From Bacteroidales bacterium (GTDB lineage: Bacteria; Bacteroidota; Bacteroidia; Bacteroidales; F082), in NCBI GenBank assembly GCA_017530365.1, contig JAFXMK010000012.1, forward strand, positions 1 to 64,000: DNA of 64,000 nt, given 5' to 3'. The position numbers and the translations under genes were made by a program. Shown piece after piece: positions 52,357 to 61,074 of this stretch (position 1 is its first letter; each line of letters begins with the position of its first letter). The notes below the pieces were generated by a model, which saw only the letters and a program-made list of their open reading frames with translations, was not told the DNA's origin and searched no databases.

Positions 52357-53178
52357 ATGAAAAAAAGTATTTTTATATTAATAATTTACCTATTAATTAA
52401 TAGGTGTAACGCTTTTGACCTGACAAGAGCCACAGGAGGAAGGGCGGCGGCCCTGGGACGAGCATCAGTATGCAGCAAGGATCTATGGGCATTACAGAAC
52501 AACCCAGCGGGACTGGCCTATCTGAAAGGCTGGCATTTCGGACTGTATTATGAGAACCAATGGCTATTGAAAGAGACCGCTTTCAAGAGCGGTGGCATTG
52601 TCAAATCATTTGACCGCATCGGTTGCTTCGGCTTGTTGGTAACTCAATTCGGAGGTGTGGATTACAGCGAAAACCAGTTCGGCATCGTCTATGCCCGCGA
52701 CTTCGGCCCTTATCTACAGATGGGATTGCGATTCGAGTACCTGCTGTTTCATTGGGGCGATGGCTATCCCAACCGAGGGGCGCCAAGCTTCGAACTAGGC
52801 ATCCAGTCGCAGGTCACAGAGAAACTCCGTCTTGGCGCCACCATATACAATCCCATTCGCGCAAGGCTTATGACGATCAACGAGGATCCCCTACCCATCG
52901 ATTTATGTTTCGGCCTCTCCTATCAGTTTACTAATGATTTTGTCGCCCAATGCGAGCTGGAGAAAAACAGCGAACGAGAAGGATTCCAACTACGAAGCGG
53001 CTTCGAATACCAAGTCTTCAAACGTTTCTATCTTCGAGCTGGTGTCCAATGCAACCCCAACCTCCTAAGCTTCGGCATTGGCTACGAGATCCGTCATCTC
53101 CACGTCGATGTCGCGGCACAGCTGCATCAAGCACTTGGGACATCGCTGCAAATCGGCATGGAATATAGCATCCCATAG
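52357..53178 (+). CDS. PorV/PorQ-like outer-membrane beta-barrel protein
   Basis: 273 aa. The signal peptide ends near NRCNAF. The mature start TGGRAAALGRASVCSKDLWA is followed by QNNPAGLAYLKGWHFGLYYE, the N-terminal pattern of the PorV/PorQ family, then alternating beta-strands to the end (LHVDVAAQLHQALGTSLQIG). PorV and PorQ are outer-membrane partners of the type IX secretion system, but most relatives are uncharacterised. The HhH/beta-barrel gene follows 21 bases downstream. Confidence 0.65.
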   Translation: MKKSIFILIIYLLINRCNAFDLTRATGGRAAALGRASVCSKDLWALQNNPAGLAYLKGWHFGLYYENQWLLKETAFKSGGIVKSFDRIGCFGLLVTQFGGVDYSENQFGIVYARDFGPYLQMGLRFEYLLFHWGDGYPNRGAPSFELGIQSQVTEKLRLGATIYNPIRARLMTINEDPLPIDLCFGLSYQFTNDFVAQCELEKNSEREGFQLRSGFEYQVFKRFYLRAGVQCNPNLLSFGIGYEIRHLHVDVAAQLHQALGTSLQIGMEYSIP

Positions 53179-53199
53179 GATTTACTACAGGCAAAAGAA

Positions 53200-55272
53200 A
53201 TGAAAATCATCAGCATCATCATATTAAGCATCTTTCACCCTTTGAGCGACACACTTCAGCCCGTTACCCAAAACATCGAATTCCTTTATCAGCTGCTGTT
53301 GGAGCAAACGGAGGAGAAACTTATGGAGGATTTGACATTGCTCGATGATGATGACGATGCTTCCCACGAAGACCTGTTGGAGGACTATCTATTCTACCTG
53401 GAAAACCCACTCAACATCAACAGCGAAGAGGTAATCCACCTTGAAGAGATCGGGCTGCTCAGTGTCTTTCAGACCGAGGCGTTACGGCAATATCGACGGC
53501 AATTCGGCGACCTGCTTTTCATCGATGAGCTGTTGACGATGGAAGAGTTCAACGAGGCTGTCGTAGCCGTCATCGGTCCTCTGATCTATTTCGGGAAAAG
53601 CGAGAAAACCATGGAACAGGAACAGCCCGGATTAGGCAGGATGATCGCCCAAGGCAGACATCAAGTGACCTTGAACTATGCACAAAAAAACCATGACACT
53701 ACAACAAAACACCTGGGTGATCCCTTGAAACTCCAAGTTAAATACGCCTTCCATTACAAGCAACGTTTGCGATTTGGATTCGCCTTGGAAAAGGATGCGG
53801 GCGAGCCATGGCAGCACCAATTTCCCTGCTTCGACTTCTATGGATTCCATATATACGCCTCGGATATCAAGTTGACGGAAAACGCCCAGAGAGGGACAAA
53901 AGGACTCGAGATCAAAGACCTGGCTTTAGGCGACTACCTGCTTAGCTTCGGACAAGGCCTGACGTTATGGTCAGGGATGAGTTTTGGCAAAGCCTCTGGA
54001 GGAAGCTCCCCCATGAAACGCGCCGGAGGCGTACGCCCAAAAGCCTCCTCTAGTGAAGGCGATTTCTTTCGAGGCGCTGCCACGACCTTCAGATACCGAG
54101 ACTGGTATGCCACGGCTTTTTATTCCTTTCGCTACATCGATGCCACCATCGTGGAAAGCGACACCCTGGACGATGAACTGGATGACGCCGAACTGGTCAG
54201 TGCCCTACAAGAGACAGGATACCATCGGACTTTGAAGGAACTTGAGAAACGGCACGCCGTGCGCCAACAGGTGTTTGGCGGACATCTCTGTTACGCTGGT
54301 CCCCAGCTGGAAGTGGGCTTCACCACCTATCACCTACGGCTTAACAAGATGCTGCAACTCAAGCCTTCCAAATACAACCAGTTCTATTTTCAAGGCGACC
54401 GACTCACCGACCTGGGTCTGGATTTTCGCTGGTTTTGGGACAAGACCGTGATCTTCGGAGAGCTCTCACGGAGCGACAACGGCGCCTTCGCTGGATTGGT
54501 CGGCATGACCATGAAGCCAAGAGGATACATCAACTTCAGCTTGTTGTACCGAAGCTATGACAAACGATACCAAAACCTGTTGAGCAGTGCCTTCGGTGAA
54601 AGCAGCCGAGGACAGGGAGAAGAAGGTGTTTACCTAGGCTTGCAATGCGCCCCAGCACCCGGATGGGACCTCCTCGCCTACGCCGATTTCTTCCGTCTGA
54701 CATGGCTCAGCAGCCAAGTCTATAATCCCTCCTGGGGACAGGAATACTGTCTAAAGATCAACCACCAAATCAGCCGAAACGCCTCCATGCAATTCAGGCT
54801 CAAGTCGAAGACCAAGATGAAAAACTCCACCGATGACCATGTCTTCAGCCATTACCCCATCTTTTACACCAAGCGCACCTTACAATTCCAGCTCACTTAC
54901 AGCCTGTTCGGATCTCTGTACCTGAGCAACAAGGCGGCCTATTCCCATTATTTCAACGACGATGGCATCGACAGCCGAGGTTATATGATTTGTCAAGACG
55001 TCGCCTATAAGCCTGACGGCAAGCCTTATAGTCTTACTTTCCGTTATGCATTGTTCGACAGTGACGACTACAACAGCCGTATCACCATGTATGAAAACGA
55101 CGTGTTAGGAGCCTTTTCCATCCCCAGCCTTTACGGCAAAGGGTCCCGATTGTATTTGCTTGGCAAACTAAAGCTTTTCAATGCCTTGAGTCTCTATGCT
55201 CGGGTTGGGTGTTCTTTCCTTTCCGACGAGATGAAAACCGACGTGAAGGCCGAGATGGTTTGGAAATTCTAA
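53200..55272 (+). CDS. helix-hairpin-helix domain outer-membrane protein
   Basis: 690 aa with an N-terminal hydrophobic signal. Residues 60-130 contain ComEA-like HhH elements (LNINSEEVIHLEEIGLLSVF; FGDLLFIDELLTMEEFNEAV). From about residue 150 to the end the protein is rich in beta-strands with alternating aromatic residues (YINFSLLYRSYDKRY; SLTFRYALFDSDDY), a probable outer-membrane barrel. Related Bacteroidota proteins have no assigned function; DNA binding or uptake is a guess from the HhH unit. It forms an operon with the PorV-like gene. Confidence 0.75.
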   Translation: MKIISIIILSIFHPLSDTLQPVTQNIEFLYQLLLEQTEEKLMEDLTLLDDDDDASHEDLLEDYLFYLENPLNINSEEVIHLEEIGLLSVFQTEALRQYRRQFGDLLFIDELLTMEEFNEAVVAVIGPLIYFGKSEKTMEQEQPGLGRMIAQGRHQVTLNYAQKNHDTTTKHLGDPLKLQVKYAFHYKQRLRFGFALEKDAGEPWQHQFPCFDFYGFHIYASDIKLTENAQRGTKGLEIKDLALGDYLLSFGQGLTLWSGMSFGKASGGSSPMKRAGGVRPKASSSEGDFFRGAATTFRYRDWYATAFYSFRYIDATIVESDTLDDELDDAELVSALQETGYHRTLKELEKRHAVRQQVFGGHLCYAGPQLEVGFTTYHLRLNKMLQLKPSKYNQFYFQGDRLTDLGLDFRWFWDKTVIFGELSRSDNGAFAGLVGMTMKPRGYINFSLLYRSYDKRYQNLLSSAFGESSRGQGEEGVYLGLQCAPAPGWDLLAYADFFRLTWLSSQVYNPSWGQEYCLKINHQISRNASMQFRLKSKTKMKNSTDDHVFSHYPIFYTKRTLQFQLTYSLFGSLYLSNKAAYSHYFNDDGIDSRGYMICQDVAYKPDGKPYSLTFRYALFDSDDYNSRITMYENDVLGAFSIPSLYGKGSRLYLLGKLKLFNALSLYARVGCSFLSDEMKTDVKAEMVWKF

Positions 55273-55311
55273 AAAACTTATAAAAAAAGTTTATATATTA
55301 CAAAAATGTTA

Positions 55312-55319
55312 TATATTTG
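55312..55319 (+). promoter_or_regulatory. -7 box for hicAB (TATATTTG)
   Basis: TAnnTTTG only two bases before the ATG at 55322, so that codon would lie at or before the transcription start. Confidence 0.4.
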
Positions 55320-55321
55320 CA

Positions 55322-55499
55322 ATGAAATGGAATGAATTAAAAAAGACTGGCTATCTCAAGAGGATGGTTGCTAAAAGAACACGGAAAAAGACATGATATT
55401 TATTACCATCCTCAAAAAGATTATGAGATCTTAATCGAGCGACATTGGTCAAAAGAAATAAAAAGCGGAATCTATCACTACCTAATTAAACTATTATAA
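55322..55499 (+). pseudogene. hicA: HicA-family toxin, frameshifted
   Basis: The first codons read MKWNELKK in one frame. One base later, in the +1 frame, the remainder of HicA continues as LAISRGWLLKEHGKRHDIYY and then ERHWSKEIKSGIYHYLIKLL to a stop at 55497-55499. The catalytic-type HGKRHDIYYH is intact. A single extra A after the run of six As (about 55346) explains the shift. The original frame ends after 24 codons. The cause may be mutation, a sequencing slip in the A-run, or recoding. An A AAA AAG heptamer is present, but -1 slippage would lead to the wrong frame. Confidence 0.75.
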
Positions 55500-55502
55500 A
55501 GA

Positions 55503-55910
55503 ATGAAAAAAGTAATTGCTATAATTGAAAAAGGAGAAGATGGTTCTTACGGCATCCATGCTCCAAAACTAAAAAACTGTATTATTGGAGATGGGGACAC
55601 TGTTGCAGAAGCTAAAGAGGATTTCTTGATTGGTTATCAAGAAATGATAGAATCATACGTCAATTGGGGAAAACCTATTCCAGAAGAGTTACAAAACATT
55701 GAATTTGTTTATCAGTATGATATTTCAGCTTTCTACGACGCACATCCATATTTGAATGTCAGCAAATTAGCTGAACACATTCATCTCAACAAATCTTTAA
55801 TGCGTCAGTATAAAAGAGGCCAATATATTTCCGAAAGACAAGTTCTACGGATTCAAGAAGGAATTCGTTCAATCGGACGCGAACTGGCTGGAATTACGTT
55901 GATCAAATAA
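55503..55910 (+). CDS. hicB: HicB-family antitoxin with HTH domain
   Basis: 135 aa. The N-terminal HicB fold (VIAIIEKGEDGSYGIHAPKL; IIGDGDTVAEAKEDFLIGY) covers residues 1-60 and resembles a degenerate RNase H. The C-terminal part (SKLAEHIHLNKSLMRQYKRG) is a helix-turn-helix DNA-binding domain. HicB neutralises HicA and represses its own operon. It lies 3 bases after the broken hicA, so the antitoxin may now be an orphan. The region is AT-rich compared with its neighbours, suggesting transfer. Confidence 0.85.
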   Translation: MKKVIAIIEKGEDGSYGIHAPKLKNCIIGDGDTVAEAKEDFLIGYQEMIESYVNWGKPIPEELQNIEFVYQYDISAFYDAHPYLNVSKLAEHIHLNKSLMRQYKRGQYISERQVLRIQEGIRSIGRELAGITLIK

Positions 55911-55930
55911 GGAGGTTTCAGTCCATTCAT

Positions 55931-56953
55931 TCACATCAATTCCCTTAACTTCTCCGCAAAATGCTGGATATCCTCTTCAGTAGTATCGAAGGAACACATC
56001 CAGCGGACCACGTTGGCGTCTTCATCCCAATCGTAGAAGAAACAGTACTCCTGAAGGGCTTTCCACACATTGCGTGGCAACTTGGCAAACACACCATTGG
56101 CTTGCACCTGATAGACGATCTCGACACCAGGGATGTCCTTCACTGACTTATAAAGCAGCTGAGCCATCTTGTTCGAGTGTTCGGCGTTGCGGCGCCAAAG
56201 GTCGTTCTCGAAATAAGCATCGAACTGTGCGGCGATGAAACGCATCTTCGAGCAGAGTTGCATGGCTTGCTTGCGCCGGTACTTGAAGTCGGGGCAAATC
56301 TCAGGATTGAGCAACACGACGGCCTCTCCCATCATCAAGCCGTTTTTGGTGCCTCCGAACGACACGGCATCGACGCCGAGGTCAGTGGTCATCTCCTTGA
56401 AGGTGCAACCCAGTGCCACGGCGGCGTTGCCCAGACGGGCACCGTCGATATGGACATACATGTTGTATTCACGGGCAAGCTCCACCAAGGACTTGATCTC
56501 GTCAAGGGTATAGAGCGTCCCCAACTCGGTAGGCTGTGTGATGGAAATGAGTTTAGGCTGACTGTGGTGTTCGAAGCCGAAGCCATGCAGGCGGGTCTTC
56601 ACCAGCTCGGGGGTCAGCTTACCGTCAGAGGTATCAACGGTAAGCAGGCGGCAACCCACCACACGCTGCGGGGCACCGCATTCATCAACGTTGATATGGG
56701 CAGTCTCGGCACAGACCACGGCTTCGTGGGAACGCACCATGGCATCGATGCACAAGGTGTTACATCCCGTGCCGTTGAAGGCGAAGAACACCCTCGCCTG
56801 CTCGCCGAACTGTTCACGGAACCGTTGCTCCGTCGCTGCACAATATTCATCGTCACCGTATGCCAAGGCATGGTCTTGATTCACACGCATGATGGCTTCC
56901 AAAACCTCCGGGCACACACCCGAGTGGTTGTCACTTCCAAATCCTCTTTTCAT
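55931..56953 (-). CDS. ltaE: low-specificity L-threonine aldolase
   Basis: 340 aa. This is a fold-type I PLP enzyme. Lys203 in SFGGTKNG is the Schiff-base lysine and Asp170 in HIDGARLGNAA holds the pyridine nitrogen. The N-terminus (FGSDNHSGVCPEVLEAI) and ALAYGDDEY are typical. It cleaves threonine and allo-threonine to glycine and acetaldehyde. It has its own TATCTTTG box. It is convergent with hicB and upstream of nothing in its own direction. Confidence 0.92.
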   Translation of the reverse strand: MKRGFGSDNHSGVCPEVLEAIMRVNQDHALAYGDDEYCAATEQRFREQFGEQARVFFAFNGTGCNTLCIDAMVRSHEAVVCAETAHINVDECGAPQRVVGCRLLTVDTSDGKLTPELVKTRLHGFGFEHHSQPKLISITQPTELGTLYTLDEIKSLVELAREYNMYVHIDGARLGNAAVALGCTFKEMTTDLGVDAVSFGGTKNGLMMGEAVVLLNPEICPDFKYRRKQAMQLCSKMRFIAAQFDAYFENDLWRRNAEHSNKMAQLLYKSVKDIPGVEIVYQVQANGVFAKLPRNVWKALQEYCFFYDWDEDANVVRWMCSFDTTEEDIQHFAEKLRELM

Positions 56954-56975
56954 TTTCTCAAAATATTATCACGAC

Positions 56976-56983
56976 AAAGATAA
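56976..56983 (-). promoter_or_regulatory. -7 box for ltaE (TATCTTTG)
   Basis: TAnnTTTG on the minus strand, 22 bases from the ATG. It lies just before the 3' end of the helicase gene. Confidence 0.45.
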
Positions 56984-56989
56984 GTTTTT

Positions 56990-59233
56990 TTATTGAAAAA
57001 TGTCTTCAAAAAAACCATCTCGTTTCAATTCTGAGAGGACCATTTTGATCTCGCCAAAGCTATAGTCATCTCCGAGCACGTCTTTGGCGGCGCCCAAGGA
57101 CGGATCACCAGTCGAATCGAAATAATCGCGGATGGTGTCGTAATGCTCCTCGCTGACGAATTGGCTAGCGTCGTATTCATCCATTTCGATGAACTTGGCA
57201 ATGTGGCTGTAGATTGTTGACGTATGCAATCCGCGCTCCTTGGCAATTTCCTCTGGAGTGAAGCCATCATCTATCATGTTTTTGGTAACCTCGTAAGTGC
57301 TAATCTTTGGCTCCTTGGGCTTTTTATCGGTTTTCTTTGATTTCTTCTTTGGCTTTTCAGGCTCATCGAGTTCTTTCTCATCCAGCACAGCGACAGCTTT
57401 GGCCCGCTGGTAATCCTTGATGGCAAAGCCGTTGCGGCAGGTCTCAAGGCAACGTTGCTTCACGCGGAGGTCTTCAAGGAACTGCTGCCAAGCGTCGTCG
57501 AATTGTTTGTTGACGGCTTTGTTGCCCGTCTTGAAATTCAACTCAAAGATGCCTCTAGTGATGTCGTCCAGCTGTTCCTTGAAATAAGAGGAACCTTTGG
57601 CAAGGCGTTCCTGCAAGGCTGGGTTCTGTTCGCAGCATGGTGCTTGCGCATGAAGGCGGCGCAGCTGTCCTTCGAACTTGGCACTGACGCCGCAGAGTGC
57701 CTCCAACAGCTTGGTTCGCCGTTGTGAGAGGTCGTGGATCATGTCGGCCTCAAACAGGGTGCCGTTATCGTAGAGGATCTTCATCACCTTGCCGAAACCC
57801 TTGTATAGACCGTAGAAGTCGATGAGTTCGAGCATGGTGTCGAGTTCATATTGATGTCGCAGCTGATCCACTTTCTCTTGGGTAGGCTCCTTCTCAGGGA
57901 TGTGTTCCACGAAGTCGTTCACCGAGCGGTCGTTGACGAGGGCACTCGACGGGATACGGGTCTTCAGGACCAATCCCTCGAGCGAGGTACAGCGGCTCAA
58001 AGCGACATATACCTGTCCATGGGCGAAGGCCTGACCAGCATCGACGATGAGCTTGTCGAAAGTCAGCCCCTGACTCTTGTGGATGGTGACGGCCCAGGCC
58101 AGTCGGAGTGGAATCTGGACGAAGCTTCCGATCTCTTTCTCTTCAATATTCTGGTTTTCAGCGTTGATGGTGTATTCCATATTCTGCCACTGGAGCTTCG
58201 CCACGATGATGCGTTCGTCGCCACTCTGCACCTCCACAGTGCCTTCCCTTTCGTCGATGGCGATGACACGTCCGATCTTCCCGTTGAAGAAAGCCTTGTC
58301 GGGGTCGTTTTTGACGAACATCACCTGTGCTCCTACTTTCAGCTCGAGAGATTCCTTGGTGGGAAATGTGTTCTCTGGGAAAGTACCTTCAACCTTTGCC
58401 TCGAAGAAGACCGATTTGGAAGGCAGGGCAGCCAGCTTCGACTCGTTGATCTCATCGGCTTGGTAGTTATGCGTGGTAAGGGTTATGTAGCCCTCTCTGT
58501 CATCAGGCGTAAAATCAGGTATGTAGCGGCTGTTGAGCAGGCGAAGGCATTCGGCGTCCAAGCGGTTGTCGCGCACCTTGTTGAGCAGCGTGATGAAATC
58601 CTCGTCGTGCTGACGGTAAATATGGTCGAGTTCCACGCAGAGATAAGGAGTACGCTGCAGCACGTGACTTCCGAAGAAATACACGTTTTGGTAGAAGGGA
58701 GCCAGAATCTCCCACTCCTCAGCTTTTGCCACGGGCGCCAGCTGATGGACGTCGCCAATCATGAGAAGCTGGACGCCTCCGAAAGGTTTCTGCGAACGGC
58801 GGACACGGCGTAGCACAGCATCGATGGCATCGAGCACGTCGGCCCGGACCATGCTGATCTCGTCGATGACGAGGAGGTTGATGCTCCTGATGAGGTTCAG
58901 CTTGTTTTTGTTCAGCTTTTGATATTGGGAAGCCAAGGCTTTTGCGGAGGTCTCAGTTTTGGCTTCGGCCATGAGATTCTTGGGGGCGTCCTCGGGGATC
59001 TGAGGGCCAAAAGGCAGCTGGAAGAACGAGTGGATGGTCTGTCCCCCAGCGTTGATGGCAGCCACTCCCGTAGGGGCGACCACCACCATGCGTTTATAAG
59101 TCTTGTGCTGCAAGTTTTTCAGAAAGGTGGTCTTTCCCGTTCCCGCCTTACCCGTAAGGAAGATGTGCGAGTCGGTGTAAAGCACCAGATCTTCTACAAA
59201 ATCAAGCTTTTTATTGGTAAAAAATTTCTGCAT
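56990..59233 (-). CDS. Pif1/RecD2-like SF1 helicase with C-terminal HTH domain
   Basis: 747 aa. Walker A is GKAGTGKT at 28-35, then VVAPTGVAAINAGGQTIHSF, Walker B LLVIDEISMVRADVLD, GDVHQLAPV, and the C-terminal motif AVTIHKSQGLTFDKLIVD and YVALSRCTSLEGLVL. These are the Pif1-like helicase motifs. Residues about 490-600 resemble an HRDC-like helical part. A lysine-rich linker (PKKKSKKTDKKPKEPK) leads to a helix-turn-helix of the HTH_40 type (STYEVTKNMIDDGFTPEEIA). It starts 3 bases after the PIN toxin gene, so it shares that transcript. Confidence 0.88.
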   Translation of the reverse strand: MQKFFTNKKLDFVEDLVLYTDSHIFLTGKAGTGKTTFLKNLQHKTYKRMVVVAPTGVAAINAGGQTIHSFFQLPFGPQIPEDAPKNLMAEAKTETSAKALASQYQKLNKNKLNLIRSINLLVIDEISMVRADVLDAIDAVLRRVRRSQKPFGGVQLLMIGDVHQLAPVAKAEEWEILAPFYQNVYFFGSHVLQRTPYLCVELDHIYRQHDEDFITLLNKVRDNRLDAECLRLLNSRYIPDFTPDDREGYITLTTHNYQADEINESKLAALPSKSVFFEAKVEGTFPENTFPTKESLELKVGAQVMFVKNDPDKAFFNGKIGRVIAIDEREGTVEVQSGDERIIVAKLQWQNMEYTINAENQNIEEKEIGSFVQIPLRLAWAVTIHKSQGLTFDKLIVDAGQAFAHGQVYVALSRCTSLEGLVLKTRIPSSALVNDRSVNDFVEHIPEKEPTQEKVDQLRHQYELDTMLELIDFYGLYKGFGKVMKILYDNGTLFEADMIHDLSQRRTKLLEALCGVSAKFEGQLRRLHAQAPCCEQNPALQERLAKGSSYFKEQLDDITRGIFELNFKTGNKAVNKQFDDAWQQFLEDLRVKQRCLETCRNGFAIKDYQRAKAVAVLDEKELDEPEKPKKKSKKTDKKPKEPKISTYEVTKNMIDDGFTPEEIAKERGLHTSTIYSHIAKFIEMDEYDASQFVSEEHYDTIRDYFDSTGDPSLGAAKDVLGDDYSFGEIKMVLSELKRDGFFEDIFQ

Positions 59234-59236
59234 CTT

Positions 59237-59635
59237 CTAAACGATTATTGCCAGTAATTCCGAAGGAGTCACCACTATAGGATTTTGCGGGTAATGTCTG
59301 ATATTTCCTGTAACCAGGAACGAGCCATCTTTTGACAGCGCCGCTTCGAAGAACACCGCATCTGCTGTATCGGGAAATCGATCACCACTCTCAATTCGGT
59401 CAACCCGAACGCCCAATTTGATAACAGCTCCTATCATATTTGAAACATCAGCTTCATCCAGATTAAACTTTGTTCTATGAAGGACATCATCGTATTCAGC
59501 AAGGATCTCTTCATTATAAAGAGGGGTGACCTTCCCTAGAGTAATAGATTCAACCACTTTTACCGTAGAAGATTGGGGATTGTGCGACAACATAGCCGAC
59601 ACAATCACATTGGTGTCAAAAACAACGTACAACAT
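59237..59635 (-). CDS. PIN-domain toxin (COG1569-type)
   Basis: 132 aa. The PIN fold starts YVVFDTNVIVSAM, where the first catalytic aspartate is D7. Further acidic residues are in YNEEILAEYDDVL and FPDTADAVFFEAA, and FLVTGNIRHYP closes the fold. PIN toxins cleave RNA and are held by an upstream antitoxin. Its start codon overlaps the antitoxin stop (TAATG). The helicase starts 3 bases after it. Confidence 0.88.
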   Translation of the reverse strand: MLYVVFDTNVIVSAMLSHNPQSSTVKVVESITLGKVTPLYNEEILAEYDDVLHRTKFNLDEADVSNMIGAVIKLGVRVDRIESGDRFPDTADAVFFEAALSKDGSFLVTGNIRHYPQNPIVVTPSELLAIIV

Positions 59636-59925
59636 TATCTCGACGCTCTTGCCACTCTGATTTCTTCATCGATTTCCTCCATAGTCAAGTCGGGAGTCTC
59701 ACCGCTTTCAGCACGTTCCCTCATTCTCTTGAAGGCAGCATAACTTTGTTCCAAGGCCGATGCTCGCTCTGACTTGATTTCAAAAGGTATCTTACCACAT
59801 TGAACCACGGCCTTTGCAAAAACATTCATTGCGGTATTGGCACTCATGCCGAATTCCGCACATAACGCATCGAAACGCTGCTTCAGCAACGAATCCATTC
59901 TCACTGTCATAGATACTTGAGCCAT
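59635..59925 (-). CDS. RelB/DinJ-family antitoxin
   Basis: 96 aa from ATG 59925. The N-terminal ribbon-helix-helix (VSMTVRMDSLLKQRFDALCA; FGMSANTAMNVFAKAVV) is of the RelB/DinJ type. The C-terminal acidic helix (DLTMEEIDEEIRVARA) would mask the toxin. RelB/DinJ proteins normally pair with RelE/YafQ; here the partner is a PIN-domain toxin. The open frame extends 15 codons upstream, but that part covers the promoter. Confidence 0.85.
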   Translation of the reverse strand: MAQVSMTVRMDSLLKQRFDALCAEFGMSANTAMNVFAKAVVQCGKIPFEIKSERASALEQSYAAFKRMRERAESGETPDLTMEEIDEEIRVARASR

Positions 59926-59947
59926 TGCAACTGTTTTTAAACCAGTG

Positions 59948-59955
59948 CAAAGATA
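59948..59955 (-). promoter_or_regulatory. -7 box for the RelB-PIN module (TATCTTTG)
   Basis: TAnnTTTG on the minus strand, 22 bases from ATG 59925. Confidence 0.45.
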
Positions 59956-59993
59956 TGAGTTTTTAATCATAATGCAATAAAATTTAATCTAAA

Positions 59994-60021
59994 TGACGTA
60001 ATTTGATTTTAAAATACGTCA
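59994..60021. promoter_or_regulatory. 28-bp inverted repeat upstream of the RelB-PIN module
   Basis: Arms TGACGTAATTT and AAAATACGTCA. The gap 59926-60070 is very AT-rich. The position, between a proximal -7 box (59948) and a distal one (60022-60029), fits an operator for autoregulation by the RHH antitoxin. Confidence 0.35.
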
Positions 60022-60029
60022 CAAAGATA
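60022..60029 (-). promoter_or_regulatory. possible distal -7 box upstream of RelB (TATCTTTG)
   Basis: TAnnTTTG on the minus strand directly beside the inverted repeat. Confidence 0.3.
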
Positions 60030-60070
60030 ATAACAATATTTTAATAAGCAATATTAAAATATGAAAATAA

Positions 60071-61006
60071 TTAATATAGTTTCGAGCGTTTAATGAGATA
60101 ACTTGTCAACACCTGACTATATTCTTTATTAATATCGGCTTCCACATAATCGATTTGGTATTGGTAGCAGTGTTTCAGGATGTCGTCCTTGCGTTGCGAC
60201 ATCAGCTGGCGGTAACGCTCTTGAACTTCCACGGGATTGAGTTTAAGCGTCTCGCCCGTCTCCAAATCGACAAAACGGTACGGGCGGTTTTCGAAGTCTA
60301 AGTTCTGTTCCAGCTGTCCGTCATAGACGTGGAACAGGATAACTTCGTGTTTGTTGTATTTGAGATGTTCCAGCGCCTCGAACATCTTACGATGATCGTC
60401 GAGGTTGTCGAGCATATCGCTAAAGATCACCACCAGACTGCGTTTGTGGGTCATCTCGGCGATCTGGTGCAGGCACTGGACGGTAGAGGTGGTTTTCTTT
60501 TGATCTTTGTCGTAGGTGTCGATCAGCTTTTCCAGCTCGGTATATATCAGCTTGTTGTGTACTGCCGACATCTTGGCAGGTTCATGAAACGTGATGGTTT
60601 CATCGAAGAGGTCAAGGCCGACGGCATCGCGTTGGCGGCGCATCAGCTCCATCAGGGAGGCTGCGGCATAGACGCTGAAGAACAGCTTGTTGGGATGCTC
60701 GAAGTCGATCTTGTTCCGCACTGGGAAGCACATGCTGGAGCTTTTGTCGATGACCAGTTGGCAACGCAGGTTGGTTTCCTCCTCGTAGCGTTTCACAAAG
60801 AGCTTCTCGGTACGGCCATAGAGTTTCCAGTCGATATGACGAATCGGCTCGCCCGTGTTGTAGAGCCTATGTTCGGCGAATTCCACGGAAAAGCCGTGGA
60901 AAGGACTCTTGTGAAGGCCCGTGATGAAGCCTTCCACGATCTGTCGCGCCAAAAACTCGAGGCTCCCGAACTGGGCAAGCCGATTCCGATCAATCGAAAA
61001 ACTCAT
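60071..61006 (-). CDS. DUF58 domain-containing protein
   Basis: 311 aa. The DUF58 core includes LHKSPFHGFSVEFAEHR, PIRHIDWKLYGRTEKLFVKRYEEE-like segments, and a von Willebrand A-like half with LVIDKSSSM and VVIFSDMLDN. DUF58 proteins usually sit next to a MoxR ATPase and work in assembly or stress pathways; no MoxR gene is seen here. It follows trxA by 68 bases, with a period-7, palindrome-rich spacer between. Confidence 0.88.
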   Translation of the reverse strand: MSFSIDRNRLAQFGSLEFLARQIVEGFITGLHKSPFHGFSVEFAEHRLYNTGEPIRHIDWKLYGRTEKLFVKRYEEETNLRCQLVIDKSSSMCFPVRNKIDFEHPNKLFFSVYAAASLMELMRRQRDAVGLDLFDETITFHEPAKMSAVHNKLIYTELEKLIDTYDKDQKKTTSTVQCLHQIAEMTHKRSLVVIFSDMLDNLDDHRKMFEALEHLKYNKHEVILFHVYDGQLEQNLDFENRPYRFVDLETGETLKLNPVEVQERYRQLMSQRKDDILKHCYQYQIDYVEADINKEYSQVLTSYLIKRSKLY

Positions 61007-61011
61007 AAGAT

Positions 61012-61072
61012 TTATTGGACGCGAGACACGGGACTTCAGGACACGTGTCTCGGAGTCTCGTGTCCCGTGTCA
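61012..61072. repeat. palindromic, period-7-like spacer between trxA and DUF58 genes
   Basis: On the minus strand units GACACGG, GACACGA, GACTCCG, AGACACG follow each other. The segment also has inverted arms (GACACGGGAC / GTCCCGTGTC) around ACACGTGT and can fold into a strong hairpin. It may attenuate transcription between trxA and the DUF58 gene. Confidence 0.45.
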
Positions 61073-61074
61073 AA

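Noticed and set aside
55337..55350. Programmed -1 frameshift in hicA
   Set aside because: The heptamer A AAA AAG is in phase, but -1 slippage leads to a stop in the wrong frame; HicA lies in +1.
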